A DNA stretch of 52,746 bases, from assembly GCA_948616425.1 (NCBI GenBank), contig CAPGBJ010000029.1, forward strand, positions 1 to 52,746, in the 5' to 3' direction. Made by a program: the position numbers and the translations under genes. The stretch is from an uncultured Oscillospiraceae bacterium. GTDB taxonomy: Bacteria > Bacillota > Clostridia > Oscillospirales > Oscillospiraceae. Each line of letters starts with the position of its first letter. The first letter of the stretch is position 1. The notes beneath the pieces are model-generated. The model searched no databases and was not told the DNA's origin. It saw only the letters and a list, made by a program, of their open reading frames with translations. Below are positions 9,159-16,621 of this stretch, one piece after another.

Positions 9159-9467
9159 GTGAAAGAAGTTTTACTGAGTCATGACACTAAGGTCTTGATG
9201 TACTGCGTCCCTGATCTGGTGGCGGAGGATTTGGAAAAATACTGTTTGGATTTTGCGTGTCACTGGATCTGGGAAAATCCCAATGGGGCGAAACTTCTGC
9301 AAAACGTGAGGGGTATGACGGTGGCTGTCTATGGTGCGCCCGATTTTATTGACTATCTGAACCAGTGGGTGTTTCCAGAACAGCAGTCCGGCCTGATCCG
9401 GCAGCTTGACTACTATATCTACGAATTGCCGGAGGAGTATCAAAAATATCCGCAGTTCAATTTTTAA
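9159..9467 (+). CDS. Small protein of unknown function
   Basis: A 102-residue cytoplasmic protein I cannot assign to a family. The start is taken as GTG 9159-9161 because a GGGGGTG ribosome site (9147-9153) lies at proper distance; an in-frame TTG at 9138 is possible but has no such site. The protein is acidic and aromatic-rich (CHWIWENPNGAKLL, YYIYELPEEYQKYP) without signal peptide or membrane segment. The well-formed promoter and ribosome site support a real gene. It is followed by another small gene on the same strand after about 100 bp. Confidence 0.65.
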   Translation: MKEVLLSHDTKVLMYCVPDLVAEDLEKYCLDFACHWIWENPNGAKLLQNVRGMTVAVYGAPDFIDYLNQWVFPEQQSGLIRQLDYYIYELPEEYQKYPQFNF

Positions 9468-9566
9468 AATCTGATTCCCCTGCCCGGCGGTGTGGCCGTC
9501 CTTGACAAAAGGATACCGCATAAAATCCGTAAAAAAGCGCAAACTGACGGGAAAGGGGAGAGAAAT

Positions 9567-10028
9567 ATGGAATGTTTTCAGGTGTTGGAGTCCGGTGAAG
9601 GCATTGAACAGGCCATTTTACGCAGGTTGTCCGCCCGAGGGGGCTTGCAGGGCCGGTGTGCCAGCGGAAAGCACCCGGCTTTGCTGGTGGTGTCCCCCAG
9701 GGCGGCGGCGAGGGGGATTCCTGTGCCCAGGCAGTGCCGCACCGTACTGCTGCCTGGAGGCATGGGGGGCGTGCTTCCAAGGGCGGCCAGCGCGGTGAGC
9801 TATGGGGTTTCCCCCCGGGACAGCCTGACTATCTCAAGTCGGGAGGGGAATACCCTGTGGGCGGCGCTCCAGAGAGAGGTGGTCACCGTGACTGGCCAGG
9901 TGGTGGAGCGGCAGGAGTTTCCCTTGGTTTTGGACCGGGAGGGGGAGGAACTGCCCGCCTTGGCCGCAGCCGGGGCGCTGCTGCTGCTGGGGGTGCCGCT
10001 GGAGGAGCTGGGCCCGCCGCCTGGCTGA
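9567..10028 (+). CDS. Conserved-looking protein of unknown function
   Basis: A 153-residue protein without recognised function. The start at ATG 9567-9569 follows a GGAAAGGGGAG ribosome site; an upstream in-frame extension to 9492 has none. The sequence alternates hydrophobic beta-strands and glycine turns (HPALLVVSPRAA, CRTVLLPGG, AVSYGVSPRDSLTISS), suggesting a small Rossmann-like or Mur-ligase-like fold, but no nucleotide-binding P-loop is present. The C-terminus ends in a hydrophobic alanine/leucine stretch. A perfect terminator follows 10 bp after the stop, so this gene ends its transcription unit. Confidence 0.65.
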   Translation: MECFQVLESGEGIEQAILRRLSARGGLQGRCASGKHPALLVVSPRAAARGIPVPRQCRTVLLPGGMGGVLPRAASAVSYGVSPRDSLTISSREGNTLWAALQREVVTVTGQVVERQEFPLVLDREGEELPALAAAGALLLLGVPLEELGPPPG

Positions 10029-10038
10029 GGGCGGCAGA

Positions 10039-10066
10039 GGGATATGCTTAGGCATATCCCTTTTTT
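10039..10066 (+). terminator. Rho-independent terminator
   Basis: A perfect 9-bp stem (10039-10047 with 10052-10060), loop TTAG, followed at once by six T. It ends the transcription unit of the 153-residue protein. Confidence 0.9.
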
Positions 10067-10242
10067 GCTGACCGAACGAAGCGGTGTATGCACAGAGAGG
10101 GAGATGAGGTCTATACGGGCGCAGCGGATGGGGCGGCCTTTTACGATAGGATTTATGGGGAAAACGGCTCATTTGTGTGGAATTGTATAGACTGTGTCGG
10201 TGGTATAACGATAGAATAGTATGTATTTCTAGCAAACAGGTA

Positions 10243-10271
10243 TTCATTCCTTCGATACTCTTTTGTATAAT
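10243..10271 (+). promoter_or_regulatory. Probable promoter of the short XRE-like gene
   Basis: A perfect TATAAT at 10266-10271 lies about 22 bp before the start codon; the -35 region is poor (TTCATT at 10243-10248). The leader is very short, with GGAGG at 10281-10285. Confidence 0.5.
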
Positions 10272-10293
10272 TTTGTCGAAGGAGGTCATCAGC

Positions 10294-10452
10294 ATGGGAA
10301 TCCAGCAAAATATGGCTGATATGATGCGCGCAATTAAACGACAAAGAGGAAAATCTATGGCAGAATTTTCAGAAGAATTGGAGATTTCAAGTTCCACGCT
10401 TCTTGCGGAATTGTTTCTGGAACTGATCCAGCTGTGGGGTGAGGACGGTTGA
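10294..10452 (+). CDS. Very short XRE-like protein, apparently internally deleted
   Basis: A 52-residue protein with ATG 10294-10296 and a strong AAGGAGGT ribosome site. The first 36 residues read like the start of an XRE/Cro helix-turn-helix (MADMMRAIKRQRGKSMAEFS, then EELEISSSTL), but the recognition helix and the last helices are missing and the chain jumps to an amphipathic tail (ELFLELIQLWGED). I infer an in-frame internal deletion of a longer regulator of about 100-130 residues, leaving a short protein that is unlikely to bind DNA on its own. Its stop overlaps the TTG start of the next gene. Confidence 0.6.
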   Translation: MGIQQNMADMMRAIKRQRGKSMAEFSEELEISSSTLLAELFLELIQLWGEDG

Positions 10453-10667
10453 GAAAGAAACAGGAGTTTCTTTTGGAATTGTCCTTTCGTAAGCCGGCGC
10501 CCGTGACCCAGGTACGCATGTTTTGGCATGACGGACGCTACCCCGTCTGTCCACGGTGTGGAATTTCCTTGGATCGGGAGTACCAGAGCTTTTGTGACCG
10601 CTGCGGTCAGCGCCTGGATTGGAAACACTATAAAGAGGCGCAGATTATCTATCCTGACAGGATCTAA
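10449..10667 (+). CDS. Small zinc-ribbon protein
   Basis: A 72-residue protein starting at TTG 10449-10451, overlapping the stop of the previous gene in a TTGA junction and so probably translationally coupled. Two CXXC knuckles, CPRC (34-37) and CDRC (49-52), form a zinc ribbon; the rest is basic and aromatic. It could be a partner or accessory of the XRE-like protein before it. Function unknown. A terminator follows 17 bp after the stop. Confidence 0.6.
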   Translation: MRKKQEFLLELSFRKPAPVTQVRMFWHDGRYPVCPRCGISLDREYQSFCDRCGQRLDWKHYKEAQIIYPDRI

Positions 10668-10684
10668 ACAAATATCTCCAAGAA

Positions 10685-10722
10685 ACACAGGCGGAGAAAA
10701 GGACTCCGTCTGTGTCCTTTTT
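10685..10722 (+). terminator. Rho-independent terminator
   Basis: A 12-bp stem with one G-U pair (10685-10696 with 10704-10715), 7-base loop, CC and five T (10718-10722). It ends the XRE-like/zinc-ribbon unit. Confidence 0.85.
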
Positions 10723-10885
10723 GACCCTTTGCCGGCGAAGACGAGGAGAATATGGGGGGATGTCGGGCCATGAAGTACAGCGGATGGCGCCGTCAGGGAC
10801 CGCGGAGGGGGCGGCCCGGTCACAGATTTGGAACTGCTAAATTTTGCCCTGACGGAAAAAGCCAAAAAAAAGCATAAAAAAATAG

Positions 10886-10914
10886 TTGCAAAGCGTCGAA
10901 TGTTGTGCTATAAT
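10886..10914 (+). promoter_or_regulatory. Strong promoter of the Amadori/peptide operon
   Basis: TTGCAA (10886-10891), 17-base spacer, TATAAT (10909-10914) with an extended TGC before the -10. The transcript would have a leader of about 90 bases. This is the only clear promoter seen before the 13-kb operon at 11009-23989. The stretch 10723-10880 before it holds nothing I can identify. Confidence 0.8.
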
Positions 10915-10925
10915 TCCTACAACGA

Positions 10926-10960
10926 CATATAACGTTATGATGCGATAATGATTTTATATG
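10926..10960 (+). promoter_or_regulatory. Candidate operator of the operon regulator
   Basis: Just after the predicted transcription start there is a perfect 10-bp palindrome ATAACGTTAT (10929-10938) inside a wider inverted repeat CATATAA (10926-10932) / TTATATG (10954-10960). The word GTTATGAT (10934-10941) recurs after the promoter of the HutC/GntR gene (24089-24096), and TTATATG recurs before the hydantoinase gene (19046-19052). The likely ligand is the regulator at 24160-24885; this is inference. Confidence 0.4.
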
Positions 10961-11008
10961 ACAATGTGACCGGCGTGGAACACAGAGCGGCAGGAAGGAT
11001 GGGGTAAT

Positions 11009-11962
11009 ATGAAAAAATATGTGCTGAAACGGCTGATGATTGCAATTCCAACATTCCTTGGCATAACACTGCTGGTATTTGCGCTGTGCTATTACGCCTC
11101 GGGCAGTCCGCTGGAACTGCTGCTGAGCGACCCCAATATTTCTGAGGCGGAGGTGGCCAGACGGGCGGAGGAACTGGGACTGAACGACCCGCTCCACATT
11201 CAGTATGTCTCTTGGATGAAAAACTTCCTCAGCGGCAACCTGGGTTTTTCCTACCGAACCCACGGACCGGTGATGGAGATGCTGATGGACGCCCTGTGGC
11301 CCACGGTGCTGCTCACCCTGTCCTCTGTCCTGGTGGCCTGCGTAATTGCGTTCCCGCTGGGGATTCAGTCTGTACGGCATCAGAACGGGCTGTGGGATGC
11401 GGCGGCCTCGGTGTTCTCCTTTCTGTCCACCTCGATGCCCAGTTTTTTCCTGGCGCTGGTCTTCTTGAGTATTTTTTCGGTACACCTGAAAATTTTGCCC
11501 ATTGGGGGCATGTATGACATCGGCAAGGAAGAGACTTTGATCTCTCTGCTGCGGCATCTGATTATGCCCGCCTGTGTGCTGGGCAGCACCCTGGTGGGCA
11601 GCCTGATCCAGTACATCCGAAGCAGTATGCTGGAGGTGATGCGGGAGGACTATGTCCGGACCGCCCGGGCCAAGGGGCTCAAAGAGCTGATTGTTATCGT
11701 CAAGCATGTGCTGCGCAACTCCTTAATTCCCGTGGTTACCTATCTGGGCATGGAGATTCCGCTGTTGATGGGGGGCGCTGTTATCACGGAACAGATCTTT
11801 TCCTGGCCCGGACTGGGAAATTTGATGCTGAAATCAATCAACGCCCGGGACTATCCGACGATTATGGGGATCACAATTATCACGGCGGTGGCGGTGCTGG
11901 TGTTCAATCTGCTGACAGACCTGCTATACGGTGTGATTGATCCGCGGATACGCCACAATTAA
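11009..11962 (+). CDS. Peptide/nickel-type ABC transporter permease (DppB-like)
   Basis: A 317-residue inner-membrane permease with about six membrane segments; the first is at residues 9-28. It has the loop with the EAA motif (EDYVRTARAKGLKELIVIVK, about residues 212-231) that contacts the ATPase, and a C-terminal PLLMGGAVITEQIFSWPGLG block typical of DppB/OppB. It is the first gene of the operon. With the next gene it forms the channel for the substrate captured by the lipoprotein at 12900-14555. The family imports di- or oligopeptides, and relatives import opines or glycosylated amino acids; here the neighbours suggest an Amadori compound or glycated peptide. Confidence 0.93.
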   Translation: MKKYVLKRLMIAIPTFLGITLLVFALCYYASGSPLELLLSDPNISEAEVARRAEELGLNDPLHIQYVSWMKNFLSGNLGFSYRTHGPVMEMLMDALWPTVLLTLSSVLVACVIAFPLGIQSVRHQNGLWDAAASVFSFLSTSMPSFFLALVFLSIFSVHLKILPIGGMYDIGKEETLISLLRHLIMPACVLGSTLVGSLIQYIRSSMLEVMREDYVRTARAKGLKELIVIVKHVLRNSLIPVVTYLGMEIPLLMGGAVITEQIFSWPGLGNLMLKSINARDYPTIMGITIITAVAVLVFNLLTDLLYGVIDPRIRHN

Positions 11963-11985
11963 CCAAAGCGAAGGGGGTATGTAAC

Positions 11986-12846
11986 TTGGATCAGAAGAAG
12001 ACGGAGCGCATCAATTTTGTCAAACGGTTCTGCAAGAACAAGCTGGCGGTGGCAGGGCTGATTGTCCTTACGGCAATTATGCTGGCGGTGTTGATCTTGC
12101 CCTTCTTCTCGCCCTATGGAGAGGCGGAGATTGATGTAACATCTTTCAGCAGTCCACCCAGCCAGGCGCACCTGCTGGGCACAGAGACCACGGGGCGGGA
12201 TGTGCTGGCCCGGCTGCTCTACGGGGGACGAGTGTCGCTGTTTGTGGGGATGGTCAGTACCGCGATCAGTGTGGTGATTGGAATTCCCCTGGGGCTGCTG
12301 GCCGCCTTTTATCGGGGCTGGATTGAGACCGTCGTCATGCGGGCTACCGATATCTTTATGACCATTCCGTCTACCATCCTGATTTTGTTCCTGGTGTCCA
12401 TGTTTGGACCGTCCATCATTACGGTCACGGTGGTAATCGGGGTGCTGGGCTGGACGAAATTTGCCCGGCAGATCTTCGGCAGCGTGCTGGCCGTGCGGGA
12501 GAAAGACTACATCGAGGGAGGCCGGGCCATCGGTCAGCGGGACAGTGTGATCATCCGGAAGTACATTTTGCCCAATGCCATTGCCCCCATTTTTATCTCG
12601 ATTACATTCCGCATTGCCTCCGCCATTCTGTTGGAATCCTCCCTCAGCTTTTTGGGAATGGGGGTGCAGATGCCGAAAGCCTCTTGGGGCAATATGCTGT
12701 ACAACGCACAGTCCATCACCATTCTGAAGGACTGCCAGTGGATGTGGCTTCCCCCAGGTCTGGCCCTGGTGGTGACTATTTTGAGTATCAACTTTGTGGG
12801 CAACGGGCTGCGGGATGCGCTGGACCCCAAAACGGCGCTTCAATGA
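11986..12846 (+). CDS. Peptide/nickel-type ABC transporter permease (DppC-like)
   Basis: A 286-residue second permease. The start is TTG 11986-11988 behind AAGGGGGT; the nearby ATG at 11979 runs straight into a stop. It has the DppC N-terminal membrane helix (about 23-45), the family block LLGTETTGRDVLARLLYGGR, the EAA loop (EKDYIEGGRAIGQRDSVIIR) and the C-terminal LESSLSFLGMGVQ motif. It pairs with the DppB-like protein 23 bp upstream. Confidence 0.93.
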   Translation: MDQKKTERINFVKRFCKNKLAVAGLIVLTAIMLAVLILPFFSPYGEAEIDVTSFSSPPSQAHLLGTETTGRDVLARLLYGGRVSLFVGMVSTAISVVIGIPLGLLAAFYRGWIETVVMRATDIFMTIPSTILILFLVSMFGPSIITVTVVIGVLGWTKFARQIFGSVLAVREKDYIEGGRAIGQRDSVIIRKYILPNAIAPIFISITFRIASAILLESSLSFLGMGVQMPKASWGNMLYNAQSITILKDCQWMWLPPGLALVVTILSINFVGNGLRDALDPKTALQ

Positions 12847-12899
12847 TTTTGTGATACCTTGCGGAAGCAATATAAATGATTTAGAAAAGGAGAAACAAA

Positions 12900-14555
12900 A
12901 TGAAAAAGAAACTCAGTATGCTGCTGCTTCTCGGGCTGACGGTGTCTCTTGTACTGACAGGCTGTGGACAGCCGGGCAAGAAGCCGTCAGACTCCTCCGG
13001 CAAACAGCCCAACCAATCGTCTCAAAGCACCCAGGGCACCGGACCCAGGGACGAGGTGGTGACGATGGCCATTATCTCCACTTGGAATACCCTGAATATT
13101 TACAATACCTCGGGTAACTATGGGCACTGTGTGGCCGATCAGATGTTTGAGCGCATGGTCAGCTATACTCACGATGGCGAGTATCGCCCCCGTCTGGCGG
13201 ACAGCTGGAGTATGGCGGATGACCACATGAGCATGACCTTCCAACTGAACAAAGACGCCAAATGGCATGACGGAGAGCCGCTCACGGCGGACGATGTGGT
13301 CTTTACGCTGAAGGCTGTCACCAGTGAGAAGGTGGACAATTACTACCGCTCTAACTTTGTGGTGCTGGCCGGCACGGATGAGAATGGAATCTGCGCCAAT
13401 CCTGACAATCTCGGGGTGGAGGCCGTGGACGAACACACAGTGAAGATCGAGTTTAAGAGCGGCAAGGATGAAAATACGATTCTATCTGGTCTGTGCAGCT
13501 TTTTGTATGTGCTGCCCCAGCATATTTTAGACACCGGCGATTACGCCAGCATCAACAATTCCAGCTTCTGGTCCAGCCCCGTGGGCGCCGGCCCATTTCG
13601 CTATGTGCGGGACAGTGCTGGTGAACAGCTGGAGATGACTGCTAATGAGGACTACTATCTGGGCTGTCCCGATTTTAAGACCTTTGTCATTCGCGTAGTT
13701 CCCGCCGCCAGCCTCACTGCCGGCCTGCTTAATGGTGATATTGACGTGGTGGGCGCGGGGAGTATCCCCCTGTCTGACTGGGAGACCGTCAAGGCCAGCG
13801 ACAGCCTGACCGCCAAAGCCGTTACCAGCTACTCCTATCAATACATGGAATTCAACCTGGCCCAGGGGAACGACACATTCCAGAGTGCGGCGGTGCGCAC
13901 TGCTTTTGATAAGGCCATTAACAAGCAGCTGATGGTGGACCAGCTGATGTCTGGCGAGGGCCTGGTGGCTGTGGGCCCCATGCCCCCCTACCACCCTTAT
14001 TACAACGAGAAGTTAGTTGCCAACAGCTATGACCCAACTTCCGCACAGCGCGAGCTGGAGGCGGCCGGGTTTGACTTCGGCCGTACATACCGGCTGATTG
14101 TGCCCCAGGGCAACCAGGTGCGGGAGCAGTCCGCCCTGATCATCCAGCAGAATTTGCAGGATATCGGTATTAAAGTGGAGATTGAGACCTACGACTTTGC
14201 CACCCTTTTGGAAATGATGCACAGAGGGGACTTTGATCTGGGCCTGCTGGGGGGCGGCTCCAATATCTCTCCCAGTGAAAGCGCCGTCATTTTTGCCCCT
14301 GGAGGGGCGCGGAACTACTCCCTGCTGACCGACGGCAAGTGGTACGACCTGGTCAATGCGGGTGACAGTCTGGTGGATTTTGATGAGCGTAAAGTGGCCT
14401 TTGACGCGTTCCAGGCCGCTCTGGTGGAGGATCAGCCCTATATCTGGCTGTATCACCAGAACGATCTGTGGGCCCACTCCAATCGGATTGCCGAGATCCC
14501 CATGGAAGACTTCATCTGGTACAATTATGAGGTGTGGACCTGGAAACTGGCCTGA
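12900..14555 (+). CDS. ABC transporter substrate-binding lipoprotein (SBP family 5)
   Basis: A 551-residue extracellular binding lipoprotein of the DppA/OppA class. It has a lipoprotein signal with lipobox LTGC (lipidated Cys22), a Ser/Gln-rich linker, and the family 5 core with the signature DGEYRPRLADSWSMADDHMS and AKWHDGEPLTADDVVFTLKA. It captures the substrate outside the membrane and delivers it to the two permeases. The ribosome site AAAGGAG is close to ATG 12900. The downstream hairpin at 14583-14619 would let the binding protein be made in excess over the ATPases, a common arrangement. Confidence 0.94.
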   Translation: MKKKLSMLLLLGLTVSLVLTGCGQPGKKPSDSSGKQPNQSSQSTQGTGPRDEVVTMAIISTWNTLNIYNTSGNYGHCVADQMFERMVSYTHDGEYRPRLADSWSMADDHMSMTFQLNKDAKWHDGEPLTADDVVFTLKAVTSEKVDNYYRSNFVVLAGTDENGICANPDNLGVEAVDEHTVKIEFKSGKDENTILSGLCSFLYVLPQHILDTGDYASINNSSFWSSPVGAGPFRYVRDSAGEQLEMTANEDYYLGCPDFKTFVIRVVPAASLTAGLLNGDIDVVGAGSIPLSDWETVKASDSLTAKAVTSYSYQYMEFNLAQGNDTFQSAAVRTAFDKAINKQLMVDQLMSGEGLVAVGPMPPYHPYYNEKLVANSYDPTSAQRELEAAGFDFGRTYRLIVPQGNQVREQSALIIQQNLQDIGIKVEIETYDFATLLEMMHRGDFDLGLLGGGSNISPSESAVIFAPGGARNYSLLTDGKWYDLVNAGDSLVDFDERKVAFDAFQAALVEDQPYIWLYHQNDLWAHSNRIAEIPMEDFIWYNYEVWTWKLA

Positions 14556-14582
14556 GAAAACTGAATCAGCCGAGGTATATGC

Positions 14583-14619
14583 ATCTCTCTGCATCCTGCA
14601 AGGGGTGCAGAGAGATTTT
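14583..14619 (+). terminator. Intercistronic hairpin / partial terminator
   Basis: An 11-bp perfect stem (14583-14593 with 14606-14616) with a 12-base loop, ending in a short TTTT. Its place directly after the binding-protein gene and before the ATPase genes suggests attenuation or 3'-end protection within the operon. Confidence 0.6.
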
Positions 14620-14645
14620 AGAAGATACGCATATGGAGGGGCCCT

Positions 14646-15641
14646 ATGAACGACAAGGATATTTTGCTGGAGGTAAGCGGTCTGAAGACCTACTTTGAGG
14701 ATCGCAGAGGCCAGGTGCCTGCGGTGGATGGGGTGGATTTTGTCCTGCACAAGGGTGAGACGCTGGGTATCGTGGGTGAGAGTGGCTGTGGAAAGAGTGT
14801 GACATCCATGTCCATTCTGCATCTGCTGCCCCCGGAGGGGCGGATTGTAGAGGGCTCAATTTGGCTTAAAGGCAGGGATATCACCCACTTGCCGGCCAAC
14901 GAGATGGCCAAGATACGGGGAAATGAGATTTCTATGATCTTTCAGGAGCCCATGACCAGTTTGAACCCGGTATACACGGTGGGGTGGCAGATCAGCGAGA
15001 TGATTTTGCAGCATGAGAAGTTGTCGAAAAAAGAAGCCAGGGCCAAGGCGACAGAGATGCTGCGTATGGTGAATATTCCAGCCCCAGAGAAACGAGTGGA
15101 TGAGTACCCCCATGAGATGAGCGGCGGAATGCGTCAGCGGGTGATGATTGCCATGGCACTGGCCTGCGGGCCGGAACTTCTGATAGCCGACGAGCCCACC
15201 ACCGCCCTGGACGTGACGATCCAGGCCCAAATTCTGGATTTGATGAGAAATCTGAAACAGACACTGAATACCTCTATCATGATGATTACCCACGACCTGG
15301 GGGTAGTGGCGGAGATGAGCGACTATGTGTTGGTGATGTACGCCGGCATGGTGATGGAGTACAGCGACGTTCACACGCTCTTTGCCAAGCCGCTCCACCC
15401 CTACACCCAGGGACTGATGAAGGCGCTGCCCAGAATTGATGAGCAGAAAGAAGAACTGTATGTCATTGAAGGCGCGGTGCCCAGCCTATATGAACTGCCC
15501 CAGGGGTGCCGATTCTGGCCCCGGTGTCCCCGGGCCACGGAGCGGTGCAAGTCCCAGATGCCGCAGCTGTATCAGGTGGGGGAGCGCAGGGTGCGCTGTT
15601 TCCTGTATGAAGATGGCGGGAAGGAGGCGGAGGTCCGATGA
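14646..15641 (+). CDS. Peptide ABC transporter ATP-binding protein (DppD-like)
   Basis: A 331-residue cytoplasmic ATPase. Walker A GESGCGKS (44-51), Q-loop IFQEPMTSLNP, signature MSGGMRQRVMIAMAL, Walker B LLIADEPTTALDV, and the C-terminal oligopeptide-transporter extension with clustered cysteines (CRFWPRCPRATERCK), which in several family members holds an Fe-S cluster. It overlaps the next ATPase gene by 4 bases (ATGA at 15638-15641). It powers import together with the DppF-like protein. Confidence 0.94.
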   Translation: MNDKDILLEVSGLKTYFEDRRGQVPAVDGVDFVLHKGETLGIVGESGCGKSVTSMSILHLLPPEGRIVEGSIWLKGRDITHLPANEMAKIRGNEISMIFQEPMTSLNPVYTVGWQISEMILQHEKLSKKEARAKATEMLRMVNIPAPEKRVDEYPHEMSGGMRQRVMIAMALACGPELLIADEPTTALDVTIQAQILDLMRNLKQTLNTSIMMITHDLGVVAEMSDYVLVMYAGMVMEYSDVHTLFAKPLHPYTQGLMKALPRIDEQKEELYVIEGAVPSLYELPQGCRFWPRCPRATERCKSQMPQLYQVGERRVRCFLYEDGGKEAEVR

Positions 15642-16618
15642 GCGAATATCTGTTGGAAGTTAAGGGACTGAAGAAGTATTTCGTCTCAAAAGGCGGCCTT
15701 CTCTCTGGACCGAAGCGGGTCGTCAAGGCGGTGGATGGGGTCTCACTGCGGCTGAAGGAGGGGGAGATTCTAGGCATCGTAGGCGAGTCCGGCTGCGGAA
15801 AGTCTACCCTGGGCCGTACCATCCTGCGCCTGATTGATGCCACAGAGGGACAGGTGCTTTTCGATGGGGTGGATGTTCAGGCGCTGTCTCGGGAGGAACT
15901 GCGAAAGATGCGGCAGAAGATGCAGATTATCTTTCAGGACCCCGGCGCGTCGCTCAACCCCCGGATGACGGTGGGAGAACTGATTCGAGAACCTCTGGAG
16001 TTGTTTGAACCGGAGTTGACCGGGGAAAAGCAGCTGGAGAAAATATATCACCTGATGGACATGGTGGGGATCAATCGCAGCTATCTCAGCCGCTTCCCCC
16101 ACGAGTTTTCTGGCGGCCAGCGGCAGCGCATCGGAATTGCCCGGGCGCTGGCGGCCGGACCCAGGCTGGTGATCTGCGATGAGCCGGTAAGCGCGCTGGA
16201 TGTGTCTGTCCGGGCACAGGTGCTCAATCTGATCAACCAGCTGAAAGACAAGTTTAATTTGACCTACCTCTTTATCTCCCATGATCTGTCGGTGGTTCAC
16301 CACATCTGCACTCGAGTGGCAGTGATGTATTTGGGGCGTATTGTGGAGATTGCGGATAAGGAGGCCCTATACAACCGGCCCTCCCACCCCTACACCCAGG
16401 CGCTGCTTTCCGCCATCCCACAGCCCGATCCTGAGACGCGGAGAGACCGCATCATCCTCCAGGGGGATGTGCCCAATCCGGCCAATCCGCCCCAGGGGTG
16501 CCACTTTCACCTGCGCTGCCCCCACGCCACGGAGCGGTGCCGCAGCCAGGCGCCGGAATTGGTTGAATTGGAGCCGGGTCACTTTGCAGCCTGTCATTTG
16601 ATTCGAAATGAGGTATGA
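15638..16618 (+). CDS. Peptide ABC transporter ATP-binding protein (DppF-like)
   Basis: A 326-residue second ATPase of the importer. Walker A GESGCGKS followed by TLGRTILRL, Q-loop IIFQDPGASLNPRMTV, signature FSGGQRQRIGIARAL, Walker B LVICDEPVSALDVSV, and a C-terminal Cys motif (GCHFHLRCPHATERCRS) like its partner. Its start overlaps the DppD-like stop. The next gene begins 3 bp after its stop, so the transporter and the amidohydrolase are tightly coupled. Confidence 0.94.
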   Translation: MSEYLLEVKGLKKYFVSKGGLLSGPKRVVKAVDGVSLRLKEGEILGIVGESGCGKSTLGRTILRLIDATEGQVLFDGVDVQALSREELRKMRQKMQIIFQDPGASLNPRMTVGELIREPLELFEPELTGEKQLEKIYHLMDMVGINRSYLSRFPHEFSGGQRQRIGIARALAAGPRLVICDEPVSALDVSVRAQVLNLINQLKDKFNLTYLFISHDLSVVHHICTRVAVMYLGRIVEIADKEALYNRPSHPYTQALLSAIPQPDPETRRDRIILQGDVPNPANPPQGCHFHLRCPHATERCRSQAPELVELEPGHFAACHLIRNEV

Positions 16619-16621
16619 CGT

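Noticed and set aside
10177..10293. Extension of the short XRE-like protein upstream
   Set aside because: The promoter -10 and ribosome site for the 52-residue protein lie within it, and the added residues are not protein-like.
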